DNA of 64,000 bases from Clostridium_AD sp050717635 (lineage in GTDB: Bacteria > Bacillota > Clostridia > Clostridiales > Clostridiaceae): NCBI RefSeq assembly GCF_050717635.1, contig NZ_JBOITO010000013.1, positions 372,001-436,000 on the forward strand. The letters are read 5' to 3'. Shown here piece by piece: positions 1-7,889 of this stretch (the stretch's first letter is position 1; each line of letters starts with the position of its first letter). Made by a program: the position numbers and the translations under genes. The notes under the pieces were generated by a model. It saw only the letters and a list, made by a program, of their open reading frames with translations. It had not been told where the DNA came from and made no database searches.

Positions 1-573
1 AAAGTTTTTCCAAGCTATTTTGTAGTTTACGTTGGTATTGTGGTAGCAAGCATAACTGCACCTGCCTATAATTTAATTAGCCTTGGAAAAGGTGCTTTCT
101 GGTTTGGATTTATAACATATTTATGTTTGTTACCTATAGTTATTTATAGAACATTAATTATTAAGTCAATTCAAGAGCCCGCACTACCAACTATTGCAAT
201 ATTTGCAGCTCCAGCTAGTTTGTGTTTATCTGGATATCTAGCATGTTTTGAGGTCAAAAGTGTTTTTATAGTAGGACTTTTAGGAGGTTTATCCGTTCTA
301 ATGTTCCTAAGGGTAATTTTATATTTGCCAAAGATGCTTAAAATTAAATTTTACCCAAGTTATTCTGCTTTTACGTTTCCATTGGTGATAAGCGCAATTG
401 CTATGAAGCAACTTAATGGATACCTAGTTAAAAGTGAACAAGCAATTTATATACTGAAATATTTTGTTAAATTTCAAGAAGCACTAGCTGTTTTAGTTGT
501 CCTTTATGTTTTAATAAGATATTTTAAATTTATTTTTCCTCAGAATGAAATTTTGAAAAACTATATAACATAA
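1..573 (+). CDS. TDT-family (TehA/SLAC1-like) transporter, 3' part
   Basis: The reading frame is open from the first base, so the start lies upstream of the window; at least 190 residues are present. The protein is almost entirely hydrophobic with about six membrane segments. The opening PSYFVVYVGI...TAPAYN stretch and the alternating helices resemble the C-terminal half of the tellurite-resistance/dicarboxylate transporter (TDT, TehA/Mae1/SLAC1) family, which moves anions across the membrane. The substrate cannot be told from sequence. A strong hairpin terminator follows directly. The family call is from pattern recognition of a partial protein. Confidence 0.6.
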   Translation, partial: KVFPSYFVVYVGIVVASITAPAYNLISLGKGAFWFGFITYLCLLPIVIYRTLIIKSIQEPALPTIAIFAAPASLCLSGYLACFEVKSVFIVGLLGGLSVLMFLRVILYLPKMLKIKFYPSYSAFTFPLVISAIAMKQLNGYLVKSEQAIYILKYFVKFQEALAVLVVLYVLIRYFKFIFPQNEILKNYIT

Positions 574-580
574 AAGTTAA

Positions 581-628
581 AAGACTGTAGTTAGATTTAA
601 TTTATAAATCTAACTACAGTCTTTTGTT
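581..628 (+). terminator. Rho-independent terminator after the transporter
   Basis: A perfect 18-bp stem (581-598 with 606-623) and 7-base loop is followed by TTTGTTT. It lies 8 bases after the stop codon. Confidence 0.85.
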
Positions 629-644
629 TAACTTTAATAATAGG

Positions 645-676
645 AGTGACTTTAAAAATTATTTTTTAAAGTCACT
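645..676. repeat. 14-bp perfect inverted repeat upstream of dinB
   Basis: AGTGACTTTAAAAA (645-658) pairs with 663-676. There is no T tract of its own on the plus strand. It could be a second terminator or an insertion scar: the bases just after dinB again read TAAAGTCACT. Confidence 0.55.
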
Positions 677-698
677 TATAAAAAACAAAAAAGTGTTA

Positions 699-726
699 TA
701 TAATGATAATATGGGAACATACGTTC
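699..726 (+). promoter_or_regulatory. dinB promoter with LexA (SOS) box
   Basis: A TATAAT -10 element (699-704) is followed at 715-726 by GAACATACGTTC. This matches the Gram-positive LexA/DinR box GAAC-N4-GTTC and lies over the expected transcription start. LexA bound here would block initiation until DNA damage. Seen directly; binding is inferred from the known box. Confidence 0.85.
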
Positions 727-766
727 CAATACTCGAATATTAGTGGTAGGGAGGAGGGTGAGTTAT

Positions 767-2023
767 ATGGGTAGGTTAATATTTCACATAGATGCAAATA
801 GTGCATATTTATCCTGGGAAGCTGCTTATAGACTTCAAAGGGGTGAGAGCTTAGACCTCAGAACTGTACCGTCTGTAATAGGCGGTGATGAGGAAAGTAG
901 GCATGGTATCGTATTAACTAAATCAATACCTGCTAAAAAATTTGATATTCATACGGGAGAAACACTATATAATGCTAGAGCAAAATGTCCAACTATAGTA
1001 GTAGTACCACCGAGGTATTGGCTTTACGTAAAATGTAGCCTAGCTATGAATCAAATATTTCAGGAGTATACTCCACAAATTCAAAGATTTAGCATAGACG
1101 AAAGCTTTTTAGATTTTTCTAACATGGAACATTTATATCCTGATTATATGAAACTGGCTGAAACTATAAAAGACAGGATAAAGAATGAACTTGGATTTAC
1201 AGTGAATATTGGAATATCAAACAATAAATTACTGGCAAAAGTAGCTTCAGATTTTAAGAAGCCAGATATGATACATACGTTATTTCCTCATGAAATAAAA
1301 CAAAAAATGTGGCCACTACCAGTAGAAGATTTATTTATGGTTGGTAGATCAACTGCGATCAAATTGCATAGTTTAAATATCAATACTATTGGAGAACTTG
1401 CCAATTATAATTTAGAGATTTTAAAAAATAAATTTAAGAGCCATGGTCAGTTAATTTGGAATTATGCTAATGGTATAGAAAGTTCAGAAGTCCGAAAGAG
1501 CAATTATATTGAAATGAAGGGTATAGGAAATTCTACAACAATATCTTTTGATGTTGAAGATAGTGATACGGCTCATAGAGTACTTCTATCCTTGTGTGAA
1601 ACAGTATCTATGCGTTTAAGAGATTCACGCAGTTGCTGCACTGTAGTAAGCATAAGTGTCAGAGGTAGTGACATGATATTCTATTCTCGTCAGAAGAAAT
1701 TAATAGTAGCTACTGATTCTACTCGTAAAATACATGAAATAGCTTGTTATCTATTTGATAATGTTTGGAAGGGTAATCCAATAAGGCACTTGGGGATACG
1801 TATAACAGATTTTTGTAGTAATGAGTTTTATCAGTGTTCTTTATTAGATAATTTTGATTATGAGAAAGATAAAAGGATAAATGATACTGTTGATAAAATA
1901 AGATTAAAATATGGACCAAAAGCTGTAGTTCGGTCCTGCTTTCTTCATTCAGGATTAGATGGTATGTGTGGTGGAATGGCAGATGGTGAGGAAGATTATC
2001 CGCTGATGAGTTCTATGCTTTAA
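767..2023 (+). CDS. dinB: Y-family DNA polymerase IV (DinB)
   Basis: A translesion polymerase that copies past damaged template bases. The ATG at 767 is chosen over the GTG at 743 because GGAGGG (752-757) sits at proper distance. The 418-residue product has the Y-family catalytic acids: D8 in FHIDANS and D111/E112 in FSIDESFLDF. Palm and fingers fill about residues 1-170, the HhH/thumb about 175-240 and the little finger about 250-360. The length fits the family. The C-terminus has three Cys-containing stretches (RSCFLHSGLDGMCGG) not typical of short DinB. A perfect LexA box upstream supports SOS control. It stands alone between a terminator and a REP-like element. Confidence 0.93.
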   Translation: MGRLIFHIDANSAYLSWEAAYRLQRGESLDLRTVPSVIGGDEESRHGIVLTKSIPAKKFDIHTGETLYNARAKCPTIVVVPPRYWLYVKCSLAMNQIFQEYTPQIQRFSIDESFLDFSNMEHLYPDYMKLAETIKDRIKNELGFTVNIGISNNKLLAKVASDFKKPDMIHTLFPHEIKQKMWPLPVEDLFMVGRSTAIKLHSLNINTIGELANYNLEILKNKFKSHGQLIWNYANGIESSEVRKSNYIEMKGIGNSTTISFDVEDSDTAHRVLLSLCETVSMRLRDSRSCCTVVSISVRGSDMIFYSRQKKLIVATDSTRKIHEIACYLFDNVWKGNPIRHLGIRITDFCSNEFYQCSLLDNFDYEKDKRINDTVDKIRLKYGPKAVVRSCFLHSGLDGMCGGMADGEEDYPLMSSML

Positions 2024-2037
2024 AGTCACTCTCGCTA

Positions 2038-2058
2038 GGGTGACTGTCACTACTCGAA
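2038..2058 (+). repeat. Solo REP-like element after dinB
   Basis: GGTGACTGTCACTACTCGAA (2039-2058) closely matches the elements around the RAYT transposase at 58782, 59478 and 59510. The GTGAC/GTCAC arms can form a small hairpin, followed by TCGAA. Confidence 0.6.
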
Positions 2059-2228
2059 AAATATCGAAATATGTTAGGACCTCCGAGGTTGTAGTAAGAT
2101 ATTATTAAAAAATTATTACAAATCTTAAGATTCTATTACAAATCACAAATTTCGTTGATATCAAGAAATATATAGTATAAGATTAACCTGCTTGAAGTTT
2201 TATAACAAACAGTTAAGGGGTGAATATA

Positions 2229-3143
2229 GTGAATGTATTAGAAGTGAAAGATGTGTACAAACATCTAGGTAAAAGCGAAATTATTAAGGGAATAAGTTTT
2301 TCTGTAAAAGAAGGAGAGATATTCGGATTTTTGGGGCCAAATGGAGCAGGTAAAACAACCACTATTAGAATGATGGTAGGTCTAATAGCTGCAAATAGTG
2401 GAACTATAACAGTTATGGGACATGAAATAGGTAGCGATAGAGAAAAAGCATTAAAAAATATCGGAGCTGTAGTAGAAAACCCGGAATTATATACATATTT
2501 AACTGGAAGGCAAAATTTAATGCAGATTGCAGCAATAAGAAGAATTTCTAAAGCAGATGTAGAAGAAGTAATTCAGCTTGTTAATTTAAAAGATAGAATA
2601 GATGATAAGGTTAAAAAGTATTCGCTAGGTATGAAGCAGAGATTAGGTCTTGCAGCAGCACTGATTTCAAAACCTAAATTGCTTATTTTAGATGAACCTA
2701 CAAATGGTCTTGATCCAACAGGCATAATGGATTTTAGGGATATAGTTAGAAAGGCTGCTAAGGAACTTAAAACAGCAGTATTTATATCTTCTCACATGCT
2801 AAGTGAGGTTCAGCAGCTTTGTGATACAGTTGCATTCATAAATAAGGGAACAATAAAATCAATAGAAAGCATAACTTGCGGAGATATAAAACAAGACAAT
2901 GATACCGTAGTAGTTGTTACTAAGGAAATTGAAAAATGTGAAGAAATATTAAAAACATTAGCATTTGTTCATGAATCTCATAGAGATGAAAACTCCTTAG
3001 TGGTAGAAATTGACGAAAATTCAACTCCAGAATTGATTTTCTCCTTGGCAGAAAATAAGATTCGAGTAATAGAATTATATATAAAACATAAGGGGCTTGA
3101 GGAAAGGTACATGGAGCTTGTTGAGGGGGGCATGAGATTATGA
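2229..3143 (+). CDS. ABC transporter ATP-binding protein (BcrA/CcmA type)
   Basis: The nucleotide-binding subunit of an ABC-2 exporter at the inner face of the membrane. It shows Walker A GPNGAGKTTT with K42, the signature YSLGMKQRLG, Walker B LLILDEPTNGLDP and a switch His in FISSHML. About 304 residues with a C-terminal extension are typical of antibiotic or lantibiotic self-protection exporters. The GTG at 2229 is preferred because AAGGGG (2215-2220) would overlap the GTG at 2220. Two direct ATTACAAATC repeats 20 bp apart (2115-2124, 2135-2144) upstream could be a regulator site. Its stop overlaps the permease start by 4 bases (ATGA), so the two are translationally coupled. The substrate is unknown. 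Confidence 0.88.
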   Translation: MNVLEVKDVYKHLGKSEIIKGISFSVKEGEIFGFLGPNGAGKTTTIRMMVGLIAANSGTITVMGHEIGSDREKALKNIGAVVENPELYTYLTGRQNLMQIAAIRRISKADVEEVIQLVNLKDRIDDKVKKYSLGMKQRLGLAAALISKPKLLILDEPTNGLDPTGIMDFRDIVRKAAKELKTAVFISSHMLSEVQQLCDTVAFINKGTIKSIESITCGDIKQDNDTVVVVTKEIEKCEEILKTLAFVHESHRDENSLVVEIDENSTPELIFSLAENKIRVIELYIKHKGLEERYMELVEGGMRL

Positions 3144-4342
3144 TATTTATACTTATTTCAAATGAAGTAAAGAAACTTATGAGGAGAAAAAAGACGCTTA
3201 TTATATTTGCAGCGTTTGTACTATTAACTGTTGCTATAGGATATGGATCTTACAAAGAAAACTTAAACAGAAAGCAATGGGATAGTCCTGAATATAGACA
3301 GCAAAACTTAGAAGATTCTATAAAATACAGGAAGCAAGATTTGGAAAATTCTAATACAACAGAGGAAGATAAGAAATATGGAAAACAAGAGATTGCTAAT
3401 ATGGAAGAAGAATTATCACGAGTTAAACTTGAGCTAAGTGGTAAACCTGTGGATTGGAAGATAAGTTTAAAAGAGCAAATAGATAATACTGAAAAAACTT
3501 TAAATGATAAGAGTTTGGGATTAGCGCCCAGTGACAAAGATAGAATGAAAACAGATTTACAACAGGCTCAATATTTATATGCTAATAATATAAAACCTGA
3601 AAATGGAAGTACATTTGACGCATTTAGCTTTATTAAAACACTATTTATGATTCTAGGAACTATTTTTATAGCTGTGGGGGTAATGGTGTTTACTGGAGAT
3701 ATAGTTTCAGGGGAATTTACGCCACCTACTATGAAAATACTGCTTACTCAACCGGTCTCAAGGGCTAAAGTATTAGCTTCTAAGTTTATAGCGGTGGCAG
3801 GAGTAGCTATTATATTAATACTCGCAGTAGAGATTTTAGCATTTTTAATAATGGGGCTCATATTTGGTTTTGGAAATCCAAATTACCCAATGATAACCGG
3901 AACGCTTTATAAATTGGATTTAACTCAGAGCGTTTATGGAGGACATCCCTTAGTAGCAGTGGCAGGTTCTTCTTATATAATTTCTACGGGGTCATTTGTG
4001 CTTAAAATGTTCTTGTTTCAGACATTATTTATAATAACTTGTGTGTCAGTTGGGTTTATGTTATCTTCTATAGTAAAGAGCAGTATGGTTTCTGTAAGTG
4101 TAAGCATAGTCATTGTAGTTGCTGTTACTATATTATTACAAATGTCAGCACTTAAAAAATTCGCACAATATATATTTACCTCCTATGGAACCGTAGGACA
4201 AATTTTTACTGGTGATGTTGTAATGGGCTATAATAACCCTCATTTAACCACGTCATTTGGAATAAGCACTTTAATAGTTACCTCTATAGTTTGTTATTTA
4301 ATATCACATATTGTATTCACAAAAAAAGATATTTTAATTTAG
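3140..4342 (+). CDS. ABC-2 type permease
   Basis: A 400-residue membrane partner of the ATPase at 2229. One N-terminal membrane helix (about 18-38) is followed by a long, highly charged extracytoplasmic region (about 40-155, predicted helical or coiled). Then come five or more helices between about 165 and 395, including the motif-like stretch DIVSGEFTPPTMKILLTQPVSR, typical of ABC-2 permeases. It overlaps the upstream gene by 4 bases and is followed by a terminator, so the unit is bicistronic. The drug, peptide or lipid exported cannot be told. Confidence 0.85.
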   Translation: MIFILISNEVKKLMRRKKTLIIFAAFVLLTVAIGYGSYKENLNRKQWDSPEYRQQNLEDSIKYRKQDLENSNTTEEDKKYGKQEIANMEEELSRVKLELSGKPVDWKISLKEQIDNTEKTLNDKSLGLAPSDKDRMKTDLQQAQYLYANNIKPENGSTFDAFSFIKTLFMILGTIFIAVGVMVFTGDIVSGEFTPPTMKILLTQPVSRAKVLASKFIAVAGVAIILILAVEILAFLIMGLIFGFGNPNYPMITGTLYKLDLTQSVYGGHPLVAVAGSSYIISTGSFVLKMFLFQTLFIITCVSVGFMLSSIVKSSMVSVSVSIVIVVAVTILLQMSALKKFAQYIFTSYGTVGQIFTGDVVMGYNNPHLTTSFGISTLIVTSIVCYLISHIVFTKKDILI

Positions 4343-4351
4343 AAACAAGGT

Positions 4352-4386
4352 AAGGCAGGGCTCGTAAATATGAGCACTGCCTTTTA
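4352..4386 (+). terminator. Terminator of the ABC exporter pair
   Basis: AAGGCAGGGCTC pairs with GAGCACTGCCTT (one G-T or mismatch) around an 8-base loop, followed by TTATT. Confidence 0.75.
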
Positions 4387-4470
4387 TTAATATTATTGCA
4401 TTAAAGAGGAATTTTTCAATAAATATAGAATACTTGATATTATTATACTTTATATTTTGAGGTGATATTG

Positions 4471-4560
4471 GTGATAATAACAGAAAAATCTAAAAAAGTT
4501 ATTCTATTGGATAGCTTAAATCCTTTTATAGATATATTAAAATTACTTGGAAGATACTAA
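4471..4560 (+). CDS. Possible 29-residue peptide
   Basis: A short GTG-started frame with a convincing GAGGTGATATT site just upstream. It encodes a 29-residue peptide with a basic start (EKSKKV) and a hydrophobic second half (FIDILKLLG). It lies 27 bases before the HD-GYP gene and could be a leader peptide or a small protein. No family is recognised; codon use alone cannot settle it. Confidence 0.35.
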   Translation: MIITEKSKKVILLDSLNPFIDILKLLGRY

Positions 4561-4587
4561 AATATTCTTGATAAGGTAGGTGGACAA

Positions 4588-5637
4588 ATGTTAATTTTAG
4601 AGTGTGAAAAATTGGCACCTGGTATGTTAGTTAGTGAGACAGTGTATCTTGGTTTTACAGATAAAATATTATTAACTAAAGGTACCAAATTAACAATTAA
4701 ATTAATACGTTTATTAATAAAGAGAGGGGTAAGTCACGTTACAGTAAGTGAAAGATACACTCTTGATGTACATCCAATTGATGTAGTACACACGGAATTA
4801 AAAAGTATTTTGGAAAATGAAATTATAAGGCTTGCACCTGAAAGTGTGGAAGGAAACACTACAGACGATATGGTGGAAATTTCAAGACTTGCTCGTAAAA
4901 TTAAAGACGAGCTTTTAGAAAATGAAATATTATTAAAAATATGCCTTGAAATGAAAATTAATAGTAATGATTACTTGTACAAGCATTGTGTAGGTTCTTG
5001 TGCTCTTACATTACTTGTAGCAGCAGCTATGAAGTTACCTGATAGTGAAATTTATGACACTGGTGCAGCAGCATTGGTGCACGATCTTGGAATGTGTGAA
5101 ATGCCATTTTTAATTAATCGTAAAGACATGAATAAAGCTGAAAGTCTTCTTTTTCAAGAACATCCTAAATATGGGTATTATTTTGCCAAGGATGCAGGAT
5201 TATCAGAAGGAATAGCCAAATTGATATTAAATCATCACGAAAGGTGGAATGGGTCAGGATTTCCTAATGGACTTTTAGAAGACAAAATTCCAATGGGTTC
5301 AAGAATTATTGCAGTGTGTGAGAGTTATAACAGACTAATAGTTTATCAGCATAATCCGGAGTACTTGGCTATAGAATATTTGTATGGTAGTGGGAATTAT
5401 TTGTTCGATGCAAATGTAGTTAATGTAATGACTAATCATCTTGCCGTTTATCCATTAGGGTCTATTGTAAGGCTTTCCACAGGTGAAGTTGGAATTGTGG
5501 TCAATGTAAGACAAAATATAGGACCTAGACCAATAGTTGCATTGCACTTTAATAAAGTAAATAAGCCCATAACAAAGTCTAAGTATATTGATTTATCACA
5601 AGAAAATACAGTTTTTATAACAGAAGTACTAAAGTAA
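4588..5637 (+). CDS. HD-GYP domain protein (putative cyclic-di-GMP phosphodiesterase)
   Basis: A 349-residue cytosolic protein. The N-terminal 130 residues are a family-typical variable part. The HD domain follows with H165-D166 in LVHDLGM and the second metal cluster H216-H217-E218 in NHHERWNGSGFPNG. That last stretch is a close variant of the HHExxDGSGYP hallmark, with W/N instead of the usual D and F instead of Y in GYP. A conserved GSIVRLSTGEVGIVV tail ends it. HD-GYP enzymes open c-di-GMP to pGpG or GMP and control motility and pili, which may connect it to the pilus locus at 44 kb. A terminator follows at 5674. GTP-, c-GAMP- or ppGpp-type substrates are also possible. Confidence 0.85.
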   Translation: MLILECEKLAPGMLVSETVYLGFTDKILLTKGTKLTIKLIRLLIKRGVSHVTVSERYTLDVHPIDVVHTELKSILENEIIRLAPESVEGNTTDDMVEISRLARKIKDELLENEILLKICLEMKINSNDYLYKHCVGSCALTLLVAAAMKLPDSEIYDTGAAALVHDLGMCEMPFLINRKDMNKAESLLFQEHPKYGYYFAKDAGLSEGIAKLILNHHERWNGSGFPNGLLEDKIPMGSRIIAVCESYNRLIVYQHNPEYLAIEYLYGSGNYLFDANVVNVMTNHLAVYPLGSIVRLSTGEVGIVVNVRQNIGPRPIVALHFNKVNKPITKSKYIDLSQENTVFITEVLK

Positions 5638-5673
5638 TCATAATTATTTACTAATTAATTAAAAGAAACAAGT

Positions 5674-5699
5674 AGCTCTGGATAATCCAGGGCTTTTTT
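5674..5699 (+). terminator. Terminator after HD-GYP gene
   Basis: AGCTCTGGA pairs with TCCAGGGCT (one G-T pair) around TAA, followed by T6. Confidence 0.85.
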
Positions 5700-5753
5700 A
5701 GTTAGGAGATATACAAACTATTCAAGAAAATATGCTAACAATGGGAATATATG

Positions 5754-5804
5754 TTGACAATACCTAATTACAGATGTAAACTTAATATATAGATTACAGT
5801 TGTA
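5754..5804 (+). promoter_or_regulatory. Promoter with two BlaI/MecI operators
   Basis: TTGACA (5754-5759) lies 17 bases before TAAACT (5777-5782). Two copies of the TACA-N2-TGTA dyad bound by BlaI/MecI repressors, TACAGATGTA (5769-5778) and TACAGTTGTA (5795-5804), sit over the -10 and just downstream. Their centres are 26 bp apart. This suggests autorepression of the operon by its own BlaI-type protein. Confidence 0.85.
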
Positions 5805-5826
5805 AACAAAGTGGAGGTAGAATAAA

Positions 5827-6210
5827 ATGCGTAAATTTCCTAAAATATCAAATGCGGAGTGGGAAGTAATGAAAATAATATGGAATCATTCTGAAATTAC
5901 ATCAATGGATATTATTAAGGAACTAAAGGATAAAGTGGAGTGGAAACCAGCTACAGTTAAAACCCTTATAAATAGATTATTAAATAAGAATGTAATTGGT
6001 TTTAATAAATTATGTAATGAATATTTATATTACTCTTTGGTGTCAGAAGATGAATGTATAAAATTAGAAAGTCAGTCCTTTATTAATAAAGTATTTGATG
6101 GTTCAATCAAGTCTATGATCTTGAACTTTGCTAAATCTGAGCAACTATCTGAAACTGATATAGTTGAACTTAAAAATATACTAAATAAATCAAATAATAA
6201 AGAGGGGTGA
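5827..6210 (+). CDS. BlaI/MecI family transcriptional repressor
   Basis: A 127-residue winged-helix repressor: ISNAEWEVMKIIWNH and ATVKTLINRLLNK are the family's hallmark N-terminal and recognition-helix segments. The C-terminal half gives the dimer. It follows GTGGAGG and the two TACA/TGTA operators of its own promoter. It is 5 bases upstream of the M56 protease gene, the normal blaI-blaR1 pairing. In the family, proteolysis triggered by BlaR1 relieves repression. Confidence 0.93.
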   Translation: MRKFPKISNAEWEVMKIIWNHSEITSMDIIKELKDKVEWKPATVKTLINRLLNKNVIGFNKLCNEYLYYSLVSEDECIKLESQSFINKVFDGSIKSMILNFAKSEQLSETDIVELKNILNKSNNKEG

Positions 6211-6215
6211 TGTAG

Positions 6216-7769
6216 ATGGATGTATTAAGTATCTTTGAGATAATTGTACTATCCTCATTAATTGGTAGCGTGATAGTACTAATGATATTAATTATTAAAA
6301 GTATATTTAAAAATAAATTAAGCCCTAACTTTCACTATTATATATGGTTAATATTGATCATAAAACTAATAATTCCTATAGGCCCACAAACTCCGTTAAA
6401 CATTTCTAATGTATATAAAAAATTTTATGTGCAAAGTGCCACAAATGAAAATACACAAATAAACTCTTCAAAACAACTTGATAATTCCAGCTTAGATGGT
6501 TCAACATCAATAAGTGAAAGTGTAAACGATAACACTATTAACGTACCTCTAAAAAGCAAAATTAATACTGAAAAAGTGTTCTGTTTTATTTGGATATTTG
6601 GAGTTCTAATATTAATAGGGACCTTAATTACAGGACATAAAGAACTTAAAAATATTGTTAGTTCGTCTATAAAAAATATAAATAGCATACATAAAGAAAT
6701 TCTACATATTTGCATGAAGACTATGAATATAAGAACGCAGGTAGAACTATCCTATTCTGAAAAAATAAGTAGCCCCTCTTTATGTGGGATGAATAAGCCA
6801 AAGATATTAATTCCAGTAAGTGTTGCAGACAATGTTTGTGATGAAGAATTTAAGTATATTATAATGCACGAATTGACCCATTTAAAAAACAAGGATATAT
6901 TTATTAATTGGATAATAACATTATTATCCATGATTTACTGGTTTAATCCAATCTTGCTATACGGCTTTCATAAAATGAGACAAGACCTTGAAATTTCCTG
7001 TGATGCAAGTGTAATTTCTTATTTAGATAAAGGGAAAAACCTTCAGTACGGAAATGCAATAGTAAGAGTACTAGAACTTAGGAGCAGTAACAATAGACTA
7101 ATTGGAACCACTTCAATGGTTATGAATAGTACAGAAATAAAAAGGAGGATTATTATGATTTCAAAGTATAAGAAGTCAAATGTGAGAAATATAATACTAG
7201 GAGCTATTATTGTTGTTATCTTAGGAGGCATAGGGATTGCACTAAATACTTCAAAATCAAAAGCAGAAACACCAGCTAAGTTTGCCAAAGAATTTGTTGA
7301 AAGTATTTACACAGTAGATGAAAAAGAAGTTGCTGATTTTAATATACCTATGCCAAAGTATACTGGCGAACAACCAATGACCCAAGAAAGTTCTAATAAA
7401 CACGGTGCTATAGTCCTTGAAGTAATGAAGTCTATTGATAAAAACATAGTACCTTTAATGACAGAAGAAGGGTATACAGTGATATTGATGAATCAGTTCA
7501 AATCTGTGAGTACGAAAATATGTAGCAAGTATAATTATACATCTAAAATTACATCAATTAATTTAGGTGAAAACGTGTATAAAGATTATAAAGATAATGA
7601 TGCAGGCAAAGTAAGGTATCCTTATGAGGCTGCACTTGATTTTGTATCTTCTGAGGGGAAAGTAATACAAACAGATACAGTCAAAGGAGCTGTAGAACTA
7701 GTAAAAGTAGATGGCACGTGGAAAGTGAGTTCGTTTGGTATAAGTCAATTCCCGAAATTATACAAATAG
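6216..7769 (+). CDS. M56 (BlaR1/MecR1-like) membrane metalloprotease with non-beta-lactam sensor domain
   Basis: A 517-residue inner-membrane signalling protease paired with the BlaI gene. Membrane helices lie at about 7-28, 37-56 and 115-138; the zinc site is H218-E219-L-T-H222 plus E259 in DLEISCDAS, and a fourth helix follows at about 325-345. The extracellular C-terminus (about 350-517) has no SxxK, SxN or KTG motif, so it is not the penicillin-binding sensor of true BlaR1. Its GTWKVSSFGI ending resembles small NTF2-like or lipoprotein-type domains. It probably senses another envelope signal and cleaves the repressor encoded upstream. The long hairpin at 7817 ends the operon. Confidence 0.85.
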   Translation: MDVLSIFEIIVLSSLIGSVIVLMILIIKSIFKNKLSPNFHYYIWLILIIKLIIPIGPQTPLNISNVYKKFYVQSATNENTQINSSKQLDNSSLDGSTSISESVNDNTINVPLKSKINTEKVFCFIWIFGVLILIGTLITGHKELKNIVSSSIKNINSIHKEILHICMKTMNIRTQVELSYSEKISSPSLCGMNKPKILIPVSVADNVCDEEFKYIIMHELTHLKNKDIFINWIITLLSMIYWFNPILLYGFHKMRQDLEISCDASVISYLDKGKNLQYGNAIVRVLELRSSNNRLIGTTSMVMNSTEIKRRIIMISKYKKSNVRNIILGAIIVVILGGIGIALNTSKSKAETPAKFAKEFVESIYTVDEKEVADFNIPMPKYTGEQPMTQESSNKHGAIVLEVMKSIDKNIVPLMTEEGYTVILMNQFKSVSTKICSKYNYTSKITSINLGENVYKDYKDNDAGKVRYPYEAALDFVSSEGKVIQTDTVKGAVELVKVDGTWKVSSFGISQFPKLYK

Positions 7770-7816
7770 GGGAGATAACTATTTTTTCATCATTTAAAAA
7801 ATTTTAACATTATAGG

Positions 7817-7873
7817 CAGCTTAAGTCACTGATATCAGTGGCTTAATCCACTTATATCAGTGACATAAGCTGT
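7817..7873. terminator. Long bidirectional terminator
   Basis: CAGCTTAAGTCACTGATATC... pairs over about 25 bp with the segment ending at 7872, followed by T7 on the plus strand. It lies between convergent genes and probably serves both. Confidence 0.8.
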
Positions 7874-7889
7874 TTTTTTGTACGAATCA

